From contig NZ_RCWE01000008.1 of assembly GCF_018448925.1 (NCBI RefSeq), forward strand, positions 115,411 through 179,410: DNA of 64,000 nt, written 5' to 3'. The stretch is from Photorhabdus akhurstii. Lineage in GTDB: Bacteria > Pseudomonadota > Gammaproteobacteria > Enterobacterales > Enterobacteriaceae. The translations under genes were made by a program, and so were the position numbers. The notes beneath the pieces are model-generated. The model did not search any database. It was not told the DNA's origin and saw only the letters and a program-made list of their open reading frames with translations. Of this stretch, positions 1-9,110 are shown one piece after another; positions within the stretch are counted from its first letter, which is position 1, and each line of letters opens with the position of its first letter.

Positions 1-491
1 AACAGCGCATTGGCGCGGGCGCGATAATAAGCCGGGAACCAGTAAGTCAGGTATAACAGGATACCCGGCACGAAACCTGCTTCGGCGATACCGACCAGCA
101 TACGCAAGATATACAGACTGGTTGGTCCGGCGGCGAACATGGTGGCAGTGGAGGAGATCCCCCAAAACACCATGATAGTCGCTATCCAGCGTCGCGCCCC
201 GACAATGCTGAGCATGATGTTGCTAGGAATACCGAAAATGACATAAGTGGCATAGAACAACGTTGCCGCCAGACCGAACATAGTTGCGTTCAGTCCAAGA
301 TCTTTACCCATTGTCAAACCGGCAAACCCGATATTGATTCGATCCAGAAACGAGAATACAAATAAGACGAATAGGAAAATAATCAGGCGACGGAATAGTT
401 TGTTAATGACGGATTGCTGTTGTGCCGTGAGTTGCTTATGTTGAACCGCGGGATTACCCGGTTGTTGCGCAGCGGTTGATGAATCGCTCAT
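1..491 (-). CDS. hpaX: 4-hydroxyphenylacetate permease HpaX (N-terminal part, runs off the window)
   Basis: Inner-membrane major-facilitator transporter that would import 4-hydroxyphenylacetate. The reading frame starts at the ATG at 491 (MSDSSTAAQQPGN...) and stays open to base 1. A hydrophilic N-terminus of about 35 residues is followed by hydrophobic segments with the anion:cation symporter signature around DRINIGFAG and GIAEAGFVPG. It lies downstream of hpaI on the same strand, as in the E. coli hpa cluster. The C-terminal two thirds are outside the window. The family call rests on motif and context. Confidence 0.9.
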   Translation of the reverse strand, partial: MSDSSTAAQQPGNPAVQHKQLTAQQQSVINKLFRRLIIFLFVLFVFSFLDRINIGFAGLTMGKDLGLNATMFGLAATLFYATYVIFGIPSNIMLSIVGARRWIATIMVFWGISSTATMFAAGPTSLYILRMLVGIAEAGFVPGILLYLTYWFPAYYRARANAL

Positions 492-589
492 TATCATTTT
501 CCTTAATTGCTTTTTTATTTGTATTACATGGTCATGGCAAATCAAAAGGTTGTCGGGTAAATCGGTTGTTAATGTGGTATTGGTTGAGA

Positions 590-1396
590 TTAATAAACAC
601 CGGATGAAGGTGCTGTCGGCAGTTCTGTATCTTTGATAAATCGTGCTGCCAGCGCTTCCGCTGTACGAGCCAGTAAAGTGGTATCAATACCAACGGCAAC
701 AAACAGTGCGCCGAGTTTCAGGTAATGCTCGGCAATATTGGGCGCTGACATCAGAATGCCCGGCGCTTTACCCGCCGCTTTGATTTGGCCGATTGCCTGT
801 TCAATTGCGGCTTTTACTTCGGGGTGATGCGGATTATCGGTGAAGCCCATATCGGAACTCAGATCCGCCGGGCCGATAAAGACACCATCCACACCCTCGA
901 CTTTGAGGATCTCCGGCAGGTTACGCAGTGCTTCACGGGTTTCTACCTGCACCAGAACGCAGATTTCATCGTTGGCGCGATGTAGATAATCAGGAATTCT
1001 GTTCCAGTGAGAAGCTCTTGCCAGAGCGCTGCCCACGCCACGGATACCCGCCGGTGGATAACGGGTTGCGCGAACCGCTTCATAAGCCTGTTCGGCGTTT
1101 TGTATCATGGGGATTAATAAAGTTTGGGCGCCGATATCCAGTAGTTGTTTAATGATGACCAGATCATTCCAGGGCGGGCGCACAATGGGATGGCTTGGAT
1201 AAGGGGCGATGGCTTGCAATTGGCTTAAAATCGTCTGAACATCGTTCGGCGCATGTTCGCCATCGATAAGTAACCAGTCGAAACCGGCTCCGGCCACTAA
1301 TTCAGCGCTATAGGGGTTACAAAGCCCCAACCATAGACCGATTTGTGGCTGGCCTGCTTTTAATGCCTGTTTAAATTTATTGGTTAACCGATCCAT
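590..1396 (-). CDS. hpaI: 4-hydroxy-2-oxoheptane-1,7-dioate aldolase
   Basis: Class II pyruvate aldolase of the HpcH/HpaI family. It splits 4-hydroxy-2-oxoheptanedioate into pyruvate and succinate semialdehyde, the last step of homoprotocatechuate meta-cleavage. The 268 residues match the usual family length. Visible landmarks are the base histidine in IDGEH (H48), the arginine in IVRPP (R73), and the metal-ligand regions QVETREAL and [12 protein letters not shown] strong AAGGAGG site precedes the ATG. It sits between hpaH and hpaX in one minus-strand operon. Confidence 0.95.
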   Translation of the reverse strand: MDRLTNKFKQALKAGQPQIGLWLGLCNPYSAELVAGAGFDWLLIDGEHAPNDVQTILSQLQAIAPYPSHPIVRPPWNDLVIIKQLLDIGAQTLLIPMIQNAEQAYEAVRATRYPPAGIRGVGSALARASHWNRIPDYLHRANDEICVLVQVETREALRNLPEILKVEGVDGVFIGPADLSSDMGFTDNPHHPEVKAAIEQAIGQIKAAGKAPGILMSAPNIAEHYLKLGALFVAVGIDTTLLARTAEALAARFIKDTELPTAPSSGVY

Positions 1397-1408
1397 ATTT
1401 TTTCCTCC

Positions 1409-2212
1409 TTAAATAAAACGGCAACTGATAGCGCCGAGGGGGCCGTAATCCACATGGAAGGTATCCCCTTTATTGGCTGGAACCGGGCGGGTAAACGATC
1501 CACTGAGAATGATTTGTCCTGCTTCAAGCTGAACGCCATGTGGCGCCAGTTTGTTTGCCAACCATGCGACACCGTTGGCCGGATGATTAAGTACCGCAGC
1601 CGCGACGCCGGACTCTTCAATCACGCCATTGCGATAGAGCAGGGCGCTGATCCAACGCAGATCAAACGCATCAGGTTTAATCGGCCGGCCGCCCATAATG
1701 ACGCCGCCGTTGGCGGCATTGTCAGAAATCGTATCGAACACTTTGCGTGGACGCTTGGTTTCCGGATCGATGTTATGGCAACGGGCGTCGATCAGTTCCA
1801 ACGCGGGAATGATGTAATCGGTCGCGTTGTAAACATCGAACAGGGTGCAGTTCGGGCCACGCAAAGGTTTTGCCAGAATAAATGCCAGTTCAACCTCAAT
1901 ACGGGGCACAATAAAGCGATCGCATGGAATATCACTGCCATCAGGAAAAAACATATCGTCCAGCAGAGCGCCGTAGTCCGGCTCGCTGATTTGTGAACTG
2001 GCTTGCATCGCTTTTGAGGTCAGGCCAATTTTATGGCCTTTGAGTACCCGACCTTCGGCAATTTTCAACTCCACCCAGTGACGCTGAATAGCATAAGCAT
2101 CATCGATGGTGATTTCAGGGTAATCCAATGAGATCTGGCGTATTTGTTCACGGCTTTTTTCTGCCTGATGCAGACGATGTGCAACCTGTGATACGACTTC
2201 TTTCTGTAACAT
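1409..2212 (-). CDS. hpaH: 2-oxohept-4-ene-1,7-dioate hydratase
   Basis: Cytosolic hydratase of the fumarylacetoacetate-hydrolase-like/MhpD group. It hydrates 2-oxohept-4-enedioate to the substrate of HpaI. At 267 residues it has the normal family length and starts MLQKEVVSQVAHRL. The conserved segments PRIEVELAFILAKPL and GLTSKAM are visible. The downstream hpaI start is 12 bases away, and the gene upstream ends 4 bases before this start, so the group is tightly co-transcribed. Confidence 0.95.
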   Translation of the reverse strand: MLQKEVVSQVAHRLHQAEKSREQIRQISLDYPEITIDDAYAIQRHWVELKIAEGRVLKGHKIGLTSKAMQASSQISEPDYGALLDDMFFPDGSDIPCDRFIVPRIEVELAFILAKPLRGPNCTLFDVYNATDYIIPALELIDARCHNIDPETKRPRKVFDTISDNAANGGVIMGGRPIKPDAFDLRWISALLYRNGVIEESGVAAAVLNHPANGVAWLANKLAPHGVQLEAGQIILSGSFTRPVPANKGDTFHVDYGPLGAISCRFI

Positions 2213-2216
2213 GCGG

Positions 2217-3689
2217 TTAAACTCCTGTGTCCTCTATGCCGCCGAAGCAGAGGTATTTCACTTCCAGATAATCTTCGATGCCGTAACGTGAACCTTCACG
2301 TCCTAAGCCCGATTGTTTAATGCCGCCAAATGGGGCGACTTCATTAGAGATCAAACCTTCATTGATCCCGACCATGCCGCTCTCCAGCGCTTCTGCCACA
2401 CGGTAGATCCGGCCGATATCGCGGGAATAAAAATAAGCCGCCAGACCAAATTCAGTATCATTCGCCAGATGGATGGCTTCTGCTTCATCACGGAATTTGA
2501 AGAGAGGAGCAACAGGCCCGAATGTTTCCTCTTGGGAGATAAGCATGGATTCGTTGACATCAGCCAGTACGGTAGGTTCGAAGAACAGACCGCCCAGAGC
2601 GTGTGGTTTACCCCCGGCCAATATGCGTGCGCCACGGGAAACGGCATCGTTGATATGTTCTTCTACTTTATCGACGGCGGCTTGATTGATCAGTGGGCCT
2701 TGTTGTGATTTGGCATCGCTGGCCGGGCCGACCTGCAACTTATTGACCGCTTGTGCCAGACGTTCGGCGAAGGCGTCGTAAATGGTTTCCTGAACCAAAA
2801 TTCGGTTAGCGCAAACACAGGTTTGACCACTGTTGCGGAATTTAGCTATTAACGCTCCTTGTACAGCGGCATCAATATTGGCATCGTCAAAAACGATAAA
2901 TGGCGCATTGCCGCCCAATTCCAGCGATAGCTTTTTCACGGTGTCGGCACTTTGTGCCATCAATAATTTGCCGATACGGGTTGAGCCAGTAAAAGAGAGT
3001 TTGCGAACAATCGGGCTTTGGGTCAAAACACCACCGATGGTTTTTGCATCGACTCCAGTCACCACGTTGAATACCCCGGCGGGAATGCCTGCTTGTTCCG
3101 CTAGTGCGGCCAGAGCCAGAGCTGAAAGTGGGGTTTCCGAGGCGGGTTTTAGGATCACCGTGCAGCCCGCAGCCAGCGCAGGGCCAACCTTGCGGGTGAT
3201 CATGGCATTGGGGAAGTTCCACGGAGTGATCGCCGCCACAACGCCGATAGGTTGTTTGATCGTGACGATCCGTCGGCCAGGCATCGGGCTTGGGATCGTT
3301 TCACCGTAGGTGCGTTTACCTTCTTCCGCAAACCATTCGATGAAACTGGCGCCATAAGCGATCTCGCCCATAGCTTCTGCCTGTGACTTCCCTTGCTCCC
3401 GGCTCAACAATTCAGCCAGCGCCTGTTGATTTGCCATCATTAACTGAAACCAACGTTGCAGAATCTGGCTGCGTTGTTTGGCTGTCATTGCTCGCCAGGC
3501 AGGCAGGGCTTGTTGAGCGGCTGCAATTGCACGTTCTGTTTCAGCCGCACCCATATTACTGACATGGGCGATAACTTGACCATTTGCCGGGTTAGTCACC
3601 TTAAACGTTGCTTGGTTGTCGGCATCAACCCACTGCCCGTTGATATAAGCTTGTTGACGCAGTAATTCTGTATTTACATCATTTGTCAT
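2217..3689 (-). CDS. NAD(P)-dependent succinate-semialdehyde dehydrogenase (GabD/Sad-like)
   Basis: Aldehyde dehydrogenase of 490 residues. It shows the full family pattern: TPWNFPNAMITRK, the catalytic glutamate in LELGGNAPF, the catalytic cysteine in NSGQTCVCANR, and the C-terminal PFGGIKQSGLGREG motif. Closest recognisable class is succinate-semialdehyde dehydrogenase. HpaI releases succinate semialdehyde, so its place inside the hpa operon implies that it oxidises this product to succinate. This gene is not part of the standard E. coli hpa operon. Its start overlaps the end of the upstream MFS gene by 11 bases. The substrate is inferred from family and context. Confidence 0.88.
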   Translation of the reverse strand: MTNDVNTELLRQQAYINGQWVDADNQATFKVTNPANGQVIAHVSNMGAAETERAIAAAQQALPAWRAMTAKQRSQILQRWFQLMMANQQALAELLSREQGKSQAEAMGEIAYGASFIEWFAEEGKRTYGETIPSPMPGRRIVTIKQPIGVVAAITPWNFPNAMITRKVGPALAAGCTVILKPASETPLSALALAALAEQAGIPAGVFNVVTGVDAKTIGGVLTQSPIVRKLSFTGSTRIGKLLMAQSADTVKKLSLELGGNAPFIVFDDANIDAAVQGALIAKFRNSGQTCVCANRILVQETIYDAFAERLAQAVNKLQVGPASDAKSQQGPLINQAAVDKVEEHINDAVSRGARILAGGKPHALGGLFFEPTVLADVNESMLISQEETFGPVAPLFKFRDEAEAIHLANDTEFGLAAYFYSRDIGRIYRVAEALESGMVGINEGLISNEVAPFGGIKQSGLGREGSRYGIEDYLEVKYLCFGGIEDTGV

Positions 3690-4911
3690 GATTTTTTTCT
3701 CCTAAAGACACTTGTGTGAGAAGTTTTCGCTGGTAGAAAGTTACTAGCTGCTGGCATAACCAACACAATCCAGCGCAAACTGCCATCACAAAGGCCATAG
3801 CAAAAGGGGTTTCATCTTGTAGTAAAGAGACGGCGACACTGGCGAGTGCGGCCATACCGAATTGCGCGGAAATAGCGAGCGCACTGGCGCTGCCGGCAAG
3901 TTGACCGCGATGTTGAAGTAATAAAGAGAGGCTGTTAGTACCAATGGCATTAACCAGCGAGATAAACAGTACGACCAAAATGACGACTACAGTCAGACTT
4001 TGCTGATAAAAGATAACCAGTAAGATGCCGAACAGTAATTGAGCACTGGTTTGGATAAATAACAGACGAGAAACATCGTAGACTTTTAGTAAACGGACAT
4101 TAAGCAGCACTATTGCCATCATGCCTAATGCGTTACAGGCGAACAGTAATCCGTAGTAATTCGCCGGAACCTGAAAATAATTGATATAGACGAAAGGGGA
4201 ACCACTGATAAATGCGAACATGGCGGCGCAAGTAAATGCCAATGTGCCGATAGTTGCCATAGCTTCGCCATCAGTCAGTAATTTGCCGTAATTTTTAAAC
4301 GCGGTGATAAGTTTTCCATTGTTACTCTGAGCGGGCAGCGTTTCTGGCAAGAAAAATAGTAATAATATTCCACTGATACAACCGAACAGGCCCAATAGCG
4401 TAAATATGGCCTGCCAATTGAAATAGGTTAACAAGAAGCCACCGAGTAATGGGGCGATAAGTGGCGCTATCATGGTCACTAAAGTCATGAGCGATAGCAC
4501 ACGTGGTAATTCCTGTGGGCTATAGATATCACGGGCGATAGCTCTGCCCATGACCACCGCGGCGCCACTGCCGAATGCCTGTAATGCGCGTAGTAAAATC
4601 AGCTGTTCAACTTGTGTCACCAAGGTACACAACGCACTGGCGACGACAAATAATGCGATACCGCTAAGCAGCAGTTTTCTGCGCCCTAAATGGTCGCTCA
4701 GTGGGCCGTATAACAGCATGCCAATACAGAAACCGGCGAAAAATACGCCTAAGGTATGTTGCATCTGCCCTTGTGTTGCCTGTAATTGCCTTGCCATTTC
4801 CGGCAAGGCTGGCAGGTACATATCAATCGACAGAGGCCCGAAGGCCACTAGCGCGCCTAATAAAGGGATTAACCAACGAGGAGGATGCTGATGAAAAGAT
4901 TTCGGCATCAC
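3679..4911 (-). CDS. Bcr/CflA-family multidrug-type MFS transporter
   Basis: Inner-membrane exporter of 410 residues with about 12 hydrophobic segments. The N-terminal region PLSIDMYLPALPEMARQL and the loop GPLSDHLGRRKLLL (motif A) are typical of the Bcr/CflA drug:proton antiporter subfamily. It lies inside the hpa operon, overlapping the dehydrogenase gene downstream and abutting hpaF upstream (stop and start share bases at 4911). Export of a toxic aromatic or aldehyde intermediate is a reasonable inference; nothing in the sequence fixes the substrate. Confidence 0.88.
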   Translation of the reverse strand: MMPKSFHQHPPRWLIPLLGALVAFGPLSIDMYLPALPEMARQLQATQGQMQHTLGVFFAGFCIGMLLYGPLSDHLGRRKLLLSGIALFVVASALCTLVTQVEQLILLRALQAFGSGAAVVMGRAIARDIYSPQELPRVLSLMTLVTMIAPLIAPLLGGFLLTYFNWQAIFTLLGLFGCISGILLLFFLPETLPAQSNNGKLITAFKNYGKLLTDGEAMATIGTLAFTCAAMFAFISGSPFVYINYFQVPANYYGLLFACNALGMMAIVLLNVRLLKVYDVSRLLFIQTSAQLLFGILLVIFYQQSLTVVVILVVLFISLVNAIGTNSLSLLLQHRGQLAGSASALAISAQFGMAALASVAVSLLQDETPFAMAFVMAVCAGLCWLCQQLVTFYQRKLLTQVSLGEKNHDK

Positions 4912-5297
4912 TACTCCTTACGAAACAGGGCGTGGACGTTGTTTTGTTTGTAGTTCAATACCGGGTCTAATTCTTCCATCGTAAAAGAGAGAGCAAGGTA
5001 ACGTTGGGCCATCAGCGAGGCAAAATGTTGTTTGATCAGAGGAAACAGTATCTCACCAACCTGTTGACGGCTTTCGAGGCTGCGTCCTGTGCCGATTTTT
5101 AGTGTCATATGGACGAATGCATAATCATGTTGACCGTCGGCCATTTGCCAGGTATCCAGCCAGATGGCGCGGCTGCGTATGCCGCCTAATGGGAAAATGC
5201 CGGTATCTGCCAGCGCCTGATTCACTTTGGCGAACAACTCTGGCAGATTGGCTTGTTCACGGATGTTTTCTGTACATTCAGCATAAAAATGTGGCAT
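4911..5297 (-). CDS. hpaF: 5-carboxymethyl-2-hydroxymuconate delta-isomerase
   Basis: Small tautomerase-superfamily isomerase that converts 5-carboxymethyl-2-hydroxymuconate to its oxo form. I place the start at 5297 (MPHFYAECTENIREQ), where a GGAG site precedes the ATG and the catalytic Pro follows the initiator Met. An upstream in-frame Met at 5390 would add 31 residues reading back into hpaD and is unlikely. The resulting 128 residues fit the family. It lies between hpaD and the inserted MFS gene. Confidence 0.92.
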   Translation of the reverse strand: MPHFYAECTENIREQANLPELFAKVNQALADTGIFPLGGIRSRAIWLDTWQMADGQHDYAFVHMTLKIGTGRSLESRQQVGEILFPLIKQHFASLMAQRYLALSFTMEELDPVLNYKQNNVHALFRKE

Positions 5298-5310
5298 AGG
5301 TTGCTCCAAA

Positions 5311-6189
5311 TCAGGCGATAGCGGGTTTATTGGTGATGTAATCAGGTAGAGGGAATACAGCGTTGACTTGCCCGGTGCCGGAACTGGCAAACAATTCAGT
5401 CAGAAATTCCACTTTACCGTCATACTTATCCCAACCAAGTAGTCCTAATAACATCACCGTATCGTGCATATTGCCTTCGCCATAACAATAATCTGCATAT
5501 TCCGGCAGCATTTTGCAGAACTCTTTGAATTTGCCCTCTTTCCAGAGCTGAACTACCCGATGATCCATCTGTTCGTCGAATTCTCGGGTGTAACTGTTCA
5601 TGCCCTCTTCGGCACGCTGATCATCAATAAAACGGTGAGAAAGGGAACCGCTGGCGAGTACCGCCACGGTGCCATCATATTTCTCAATCGCTTTCAGAAT
5701 CGCTTCCCCAAGACGACGGCTATCTTCAAAAGCATGGACAGTGCAGAATGCGGAGACAGAGACAACTTTAAAATGCCGGTCACTGTTCATGTAACGCATT
5801 GGAACCAGCGTGCCATACTCCAGTTTCAGGCTTGGGATTTCATGCGCTTGAGCACGCACGCCGACATTGCGTGCTTCTTCTGCGATCATTTGTCCCAATT
5901 CAGGATTGCCGTCATATTCATAGCTCATATCCCGGATGAAGTGGGGTAATTCATTACTGGTGTAAATGCCGGAGAAATGGTCGGCGCAATTGATGTGATA
6001 GGCACTATTCACCAGCCAGTGTGTATCAAACACAATAATGGTATCGACCCCCATTTCGCGACAACGGCGGCTAATCTCTTTGTGACCATCAATGGCTCCT
6101 TGACGGCAACCGTGATGCTTTCCCGGTAATTCAGACAGATACATGGATGGCACATGTGTAATTTTGGCTGCTAACGCTAACTTACCCAT
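5311..6189 (-). CDS. hpaD: 3,4-dihydroxyphenylacetate 2,3-dioxygenase
   Basis: Extradiol ring-cleavage dioxygenase (class III, LigB-like) that opens homoprotocatechuate to 5-carboxymethyl-2-hydroxymuconate semialdehyde. The protein is 292 residues. Visible landmarks are the N-terminal GKHHGCRQGAIDGHKEI segment with paired histidines, DTHWLVNSAYH, and ASGSLSHRF. It uses a non-haem Fe(II) or Mn(II) centre. The gene starts 64 bases after hpaE ends, with a hairpin in the gap, and runs into hpaF. Confidence 0.95.
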   Translation of the reverse strand: MGKLALAAKITHVPSMYLSELPGKHHGCRQGAIDGHKEISRRCREMGVDTIIVFDTHWLVNSAYHINCADHFSGIYTSNELPHFIRDMSYEYDGNPELGQMIAEEARNVGVRAQAHEIPSLKLEYGTLVPMRYMNSDRHFKVVSVSAFCTVHAFEDSRRLGEAILKAIEKYDGTVAVLASGSLSHRFIDDQRAEEGMNSYTREFDEQMDHRVVQLWKEGKFKEFCKMLPEYADYCYGEGNMHDTVMLLGLLGWDKYDGKVEFLTELFASSGTGQVNAVFPLPDYITNKPAIA

Positions 6190-6211
6190 AAAATCCTCAT
6201 TTGATATCAGG

Positions 6212-6233
6212 ACGGCGAACCGGAATTCGCCGT
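6212..6233 (-). promoter_or_regulatory. Intercistronic hairpin between hpaE and hpaD
   Basis: Perfect 8-bp inverted repeat (ACGGCGAA / TTCGCCGT) with a 6-base loop in the only sizeable gap among hpaG1 to hpaF. No T-tract follows on the minus strand, so it is more likely an RNA-processing or stability hairpin than a terminator. The function is inferred. Confidence 0.45.
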
Positions 6234-6253
6234 GGTTAACGCTGATGAAACGG

Positions 6254-7720
6254 TTAAATTCCCCAACGCGGGATATGATGATCCCCCATAGAGATACAGA
6301 CGTTTTTCATCTCAGCAAACACTTCAAAGCTGTATTCACCGCCTTCACGGCCGGTGCCGGAGGCTTTCACGCCGCCGAATGGTTGACGCAGGTCACGGAC
6401 GTTCTGGGTGTTGACGAATACCATGCCGGCTTCAATATTACGGGCCAGACGCAATACTTTGCTGACATCTTGCGTCCAGATATAAGAAGCCAGACCGTAC
6501 TCCACATCATTTGCCAGGCGCAGACCTTCTGCTTCATCTTTGAATGGCAGCAGGCAGGCGACAGGGCCGAAGATCTCCTCCTGAGCAACTCGCATACGGT
6601 TATCAACATCCGCCAGAACCGTTGGGCGTAGGAAATTGCCCTCTTTTAGGTGCGCCGGTAAATCAATCGGTTTATCTGGGCCGCCAGCCAGCAACGTGGC
6701 GCCTTCTTCTATCCCCAGACGGATGTAACCGGAGACTTTTTCCCAATGCGGTTTGCTGATAAGTGCGCCGATCTGAGTGTTTGGATCTTGTGGATCACCC
6801 ACCCGTAAACGATTAGCGCGTTCAGCAAAACGCTTAATAAACTCAGGGTAGATACTTTGCTGAATAAAAATACGTGAACCTGCGGTACAACGTTCACCGT
6901 TGATAGAAAAAATAGTGAACAGAGAGGCATCCAGTGCCCGTTCAATATCAGCATCTTCGAAAATCAGAACCGGGGATTTTCCTCCTAGCTCCATTGAATA
7001 TTTTTTCAGGCCGGCGTTTTTCATAATCTGACGGCCGGTTACGGTACCGCCGGTAAACGAAACCGCGCGTACATCGTGATGTTTCACCAGCGCGTCACCG
7101 GCGGTAGCGCCATATCCCTGAACCACATTCAGCACACCGGCAGGGATACCGGCTTCTAGTGCCAATTCGCCTAAACGGTTTGCGGTTAATGGGGAGAGTT
7201 CTGACATTTTCAGCACTGCGGTGTTACCTAGCGCCAGACAAGGGGCAACTTTCCAGGTGGCGGTCATAAAGGGCACGTTCCACGGGGAAATCAGCGCGCA
7301 AACGCCGACGGGTTGCACCAGCGTATAGTTGAGCATCTTGTCATCAACGGGATAGGTATGGCCGTTCATTTGCTGACAAATTTCAGCAAAGAAGTTGAAG
7401 TTGTGAGAAGCGCGTGGGATCAGGACATTTTGTGTTTGATGAATGGGCAGACCGGTATCTTTGGTCTCCATTGCGGCGATTTCAGGCACATTTTCATCGA
7501 TCAACTCACCCAAACGGCGCATCAGGCGTGCACGCTCTTTCATCGGCAGATCTGCCCATTTGGGGAATGCTTCCTTGGCGGCGGCGACGGCTTGATCAAT
7601 CTCCTCTTGACCACCGGCAGCGACTTCTGCCAGCACTTCGCCGGTAGCAGGATTTGTTGTTTCAAAATAGGTTTTACTGCTGACGTTTTTGCCGTTGATC
7701 CAATGGTTAATTATGGTCAT
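6254..7720 (-). CDS. hpaE: 5-carboxymethyl-2-hydroxymuconate semialdehyde dehydrogenase
   Basis: NAD-dependent aldehyde dehydrogenase of 488 residues that oxidises the ring-cleavage product of HpaD. It has SPWNVPFMTATWKVAP, the catalytic glutamate in MELGGKSPVL, the catalytic cysteine in NGERCTAGSRIF and PFGGVKASGTGREGG near the C-terminus. It differs from the second dehydrogenase in the operon (2217-3689) in its HpaE-like motifs and in its place between hpaG2 and hpaD. Its ATG shares a base with the end of hpaG2, suggesting translational coupling. Confidence 0.95.
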   Translation of the reverse strand: MTIINHWINGKNVSSKTYFETTNPATGEVLAEVAAGGQEEIDQAVAAAKEAFPKWADLPMKERARLMRRLGELIDENVPEIAAMETKDTGLPIHQTQNVLIPRASHNFNFFAEICQQMNGHTYPVDDKMLNYTLVQPVGVCALISPWNVPFMTATWKVAPCLALGNTAVLKMSELSPLTANRLGELALEAGIPAGVLNVVQGYGATAGDALVKHHDVRAVSFTGGTVTGRQIMKNAGLKKYSMELGGKSPVLIFEDADIERALDASLFTIFSINGERCTAGSRIFIQQSIYPEFIKRFAERANRLRVGDPQDPNTQIGALISKPHWEKVSGYIRLGIEEGATLLAGGPDKPIDLPAHLKEGNFLRPTVLADVDNRMRVAQEEIFGPVACLLPFKDEAEGLRLANDVEYGLASYIWTQDVSKVLRLARNIEAGMVFVNTQNVRDLRQPFGGVKASGTGREGGEYSFEVFAEMKNVCISMGDHHIPRWGI

Positions 7721-8481
7721 TACAGGCTCTCCTCATACTCTTGCTGGCTGACAATACGGTTGACCAGACGCCCAACACCTTCAACTTCAACAATAACTTC
7801 ATCTCCCGGCGCCACATCGGATAATCCTTTTGGCGTACCGGTGGCGATCATGTCTCCCGGTTGCAACGTCATAAAGTCACTTAGATAAGCGATCAAGAAT
7901 GGAATATTGAAGATCAGATCAGCGGTTGTACCGCGTTGACGTAATTCACCATTAACCCAGGTGCTTAGTGTCAGATTATGTGGATCGGGTACATCTTCTT
8001 TATCGACGAACCACGGACCGATGGGCGTCAATGTATCGCGGCTTTTTACCTGGAGATTAGGGCGATAATAATTTTCCAGATAGTCACGGATTGCGTAATC
8101 GTTACAGACGGTGTACCCGGCAACGTAATCCATCGCCTGTTCTTTGGTGACTTTGTGGGCGGCTTTGCCGATGACAACAACCAGCTCCGCTTCATAATGC
8201 ATGTATTCCACATTATCAGGGCGAACGGAGACCTGACGATGACCGGTCAGCGTATTGGCGGCCTTGATAAAAACCAGCGGTTCTTTGGGGGGCTTAAATT
8301 CCAGCTCGGTGGCGTGATCAGCATAATTCAAACCGAGGGCGAACAGGGTACCGTTTGCGGGGGGCAACCATTGGACGGATTCGCCGCTGATTTTGCTGCC
8401 ATCTGTCAGACAGACATTTTCCTGTTCATCGACAGTAACAATCAAATCGCAACCTTGATAGTGAACTCTTGCGTGTTTCAT
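7720..8481 (-). CDS. hpaG2: Homoprotocatechuate isomerase/decarboxylase, C-terminal half (HpaG2)
   Basis: Fumarylacetoacetate-hydrolase-fold protein of 253 residues. E. coli HpaG/HpcE is one polypeptide with two such domains that carry out OPET decarboxylation and HHDD isomerisation. Here the two domains are separate genes. Metal-binding segments MHYEAELVVVIGKAAHK and GYTVCNDYAIRDY are clear. It overlaps hpaG1 by 4 bases and hpaE by 1, so the three are probably translationally coupled. Confidence 0.93.
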   Translation of the reverse strand: MKHARVHYQGCDLIVTVDEQENVCLTDGSKISGESVQWLPPANGTLFALGLNYADHATELEFKPPKEPLVFIKAANTLTGHRQVSVRPDNVEYMHYEAELVVVIGKAAHKVTKEQAMDYVAGYTVCNDYAIRDYLENYYRPNLQVKSRDTLTPIGPWFVDKEDVPDPHNLTLSTWVNGELRQRGTTADLIFNIPFLIAYLSDFMTLQPGDMIATGTPKGLSDVAPGDEVIVEVEGVGRLVNRIVSQQEYEESL

Positions 8482-9110
8482 GCTTTTTCTCCCGCTTGCA
8501 CAACCTGATTTTCCAGTGATGGGAAACCTGCTGCCCGAATAACAACTTTGTCGCCCGGTTTGATAGCGACACGTTGGTGTGGCGTCCCAAGCAGGATCAC
8601 ATCTCCCTCTTTGAGGGTTGCGAAATCACTTAATGCTGCGACTAATTCCGTGGCTGAACGCACCAGATCGGCGGTTGACCAGCGATCGACTTCCTGACCA
8701 TTGATTTCGGTAATGATATCTAACGCATCAATGGATTCAGGATGAGCCATTTGGCCTATAGGACAAAAACCATCACGACACTTAGCTTTAATTGCCGGAC
8801 GATAAAAAGCGGTTTCAGGCAGGCTGACTTCATTAGCTAATGCATAACCTGCGATATATTCGGCTGCGTTTTCGATAGCAACTTTGCGGGTGGTTTTACC
8901 TATTATTAATGCCAGCGTCGCGCCGCTTTGAACCTCTTCACCTGCCGGATGGGGAATCGCTTCACCGGAGGTGATAACGGTATTCCGTGGTTTAATAAAC
9001 CACACAGGTGTCTTAGGTAAAGTGCTATACGGTGCTTGCTGAAATGAGTCATGCCAGAAATCTACCTGGCTCTGATGGTTGAGGGCTACGGCGAAGACAG
9101 TGCCTTTCAT
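8478..9110 (-). CDS. hpaG1: Homoprotocatechuate isomerase/decarboxylase, N-terminal half (HpaG1)
   Basis: First gene of the minus-strand hpa operon, encoding 210 residues of the same fold as HpaG2. It has the matching ATLALIIGKTTRKV and GYALANEVSLPETAFYR segments. It presumably pairs with HpaG2 to rebuild the two-domain enzyme. The leader DNA upstream carries a perfect AT-rich palindrome, a likely regulator site. Confidence in the family is high; the heteromeric pairing is inferred. Confidence 0.92.
   Translation of the reverse strand: MKGTVFAVALNHQSQVDFWHDSFQQAPYSTLPKTPVWFIKPRNTVITSGEAIPHPAGEEVQSGATLALIIGKTTRKVAIENAAEYIAGYALANEVSLPETAFYRPAIKAKCRDGFCPIGQMAHPESIDALDIITEINGQEVDRWSTADLVRSATELVAALSDFATLKEGDVILLGTPHQRVAIKPGDKVVIRAAGFPSLENQVVQAGEKA

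Noticed and set aside
5298-5390. N-terminal extension of HpaF by 31 residues.
   Set aside because: It reads back into hpaD, and the tautomerase needs Pro directly after the initiator Met at 5297.
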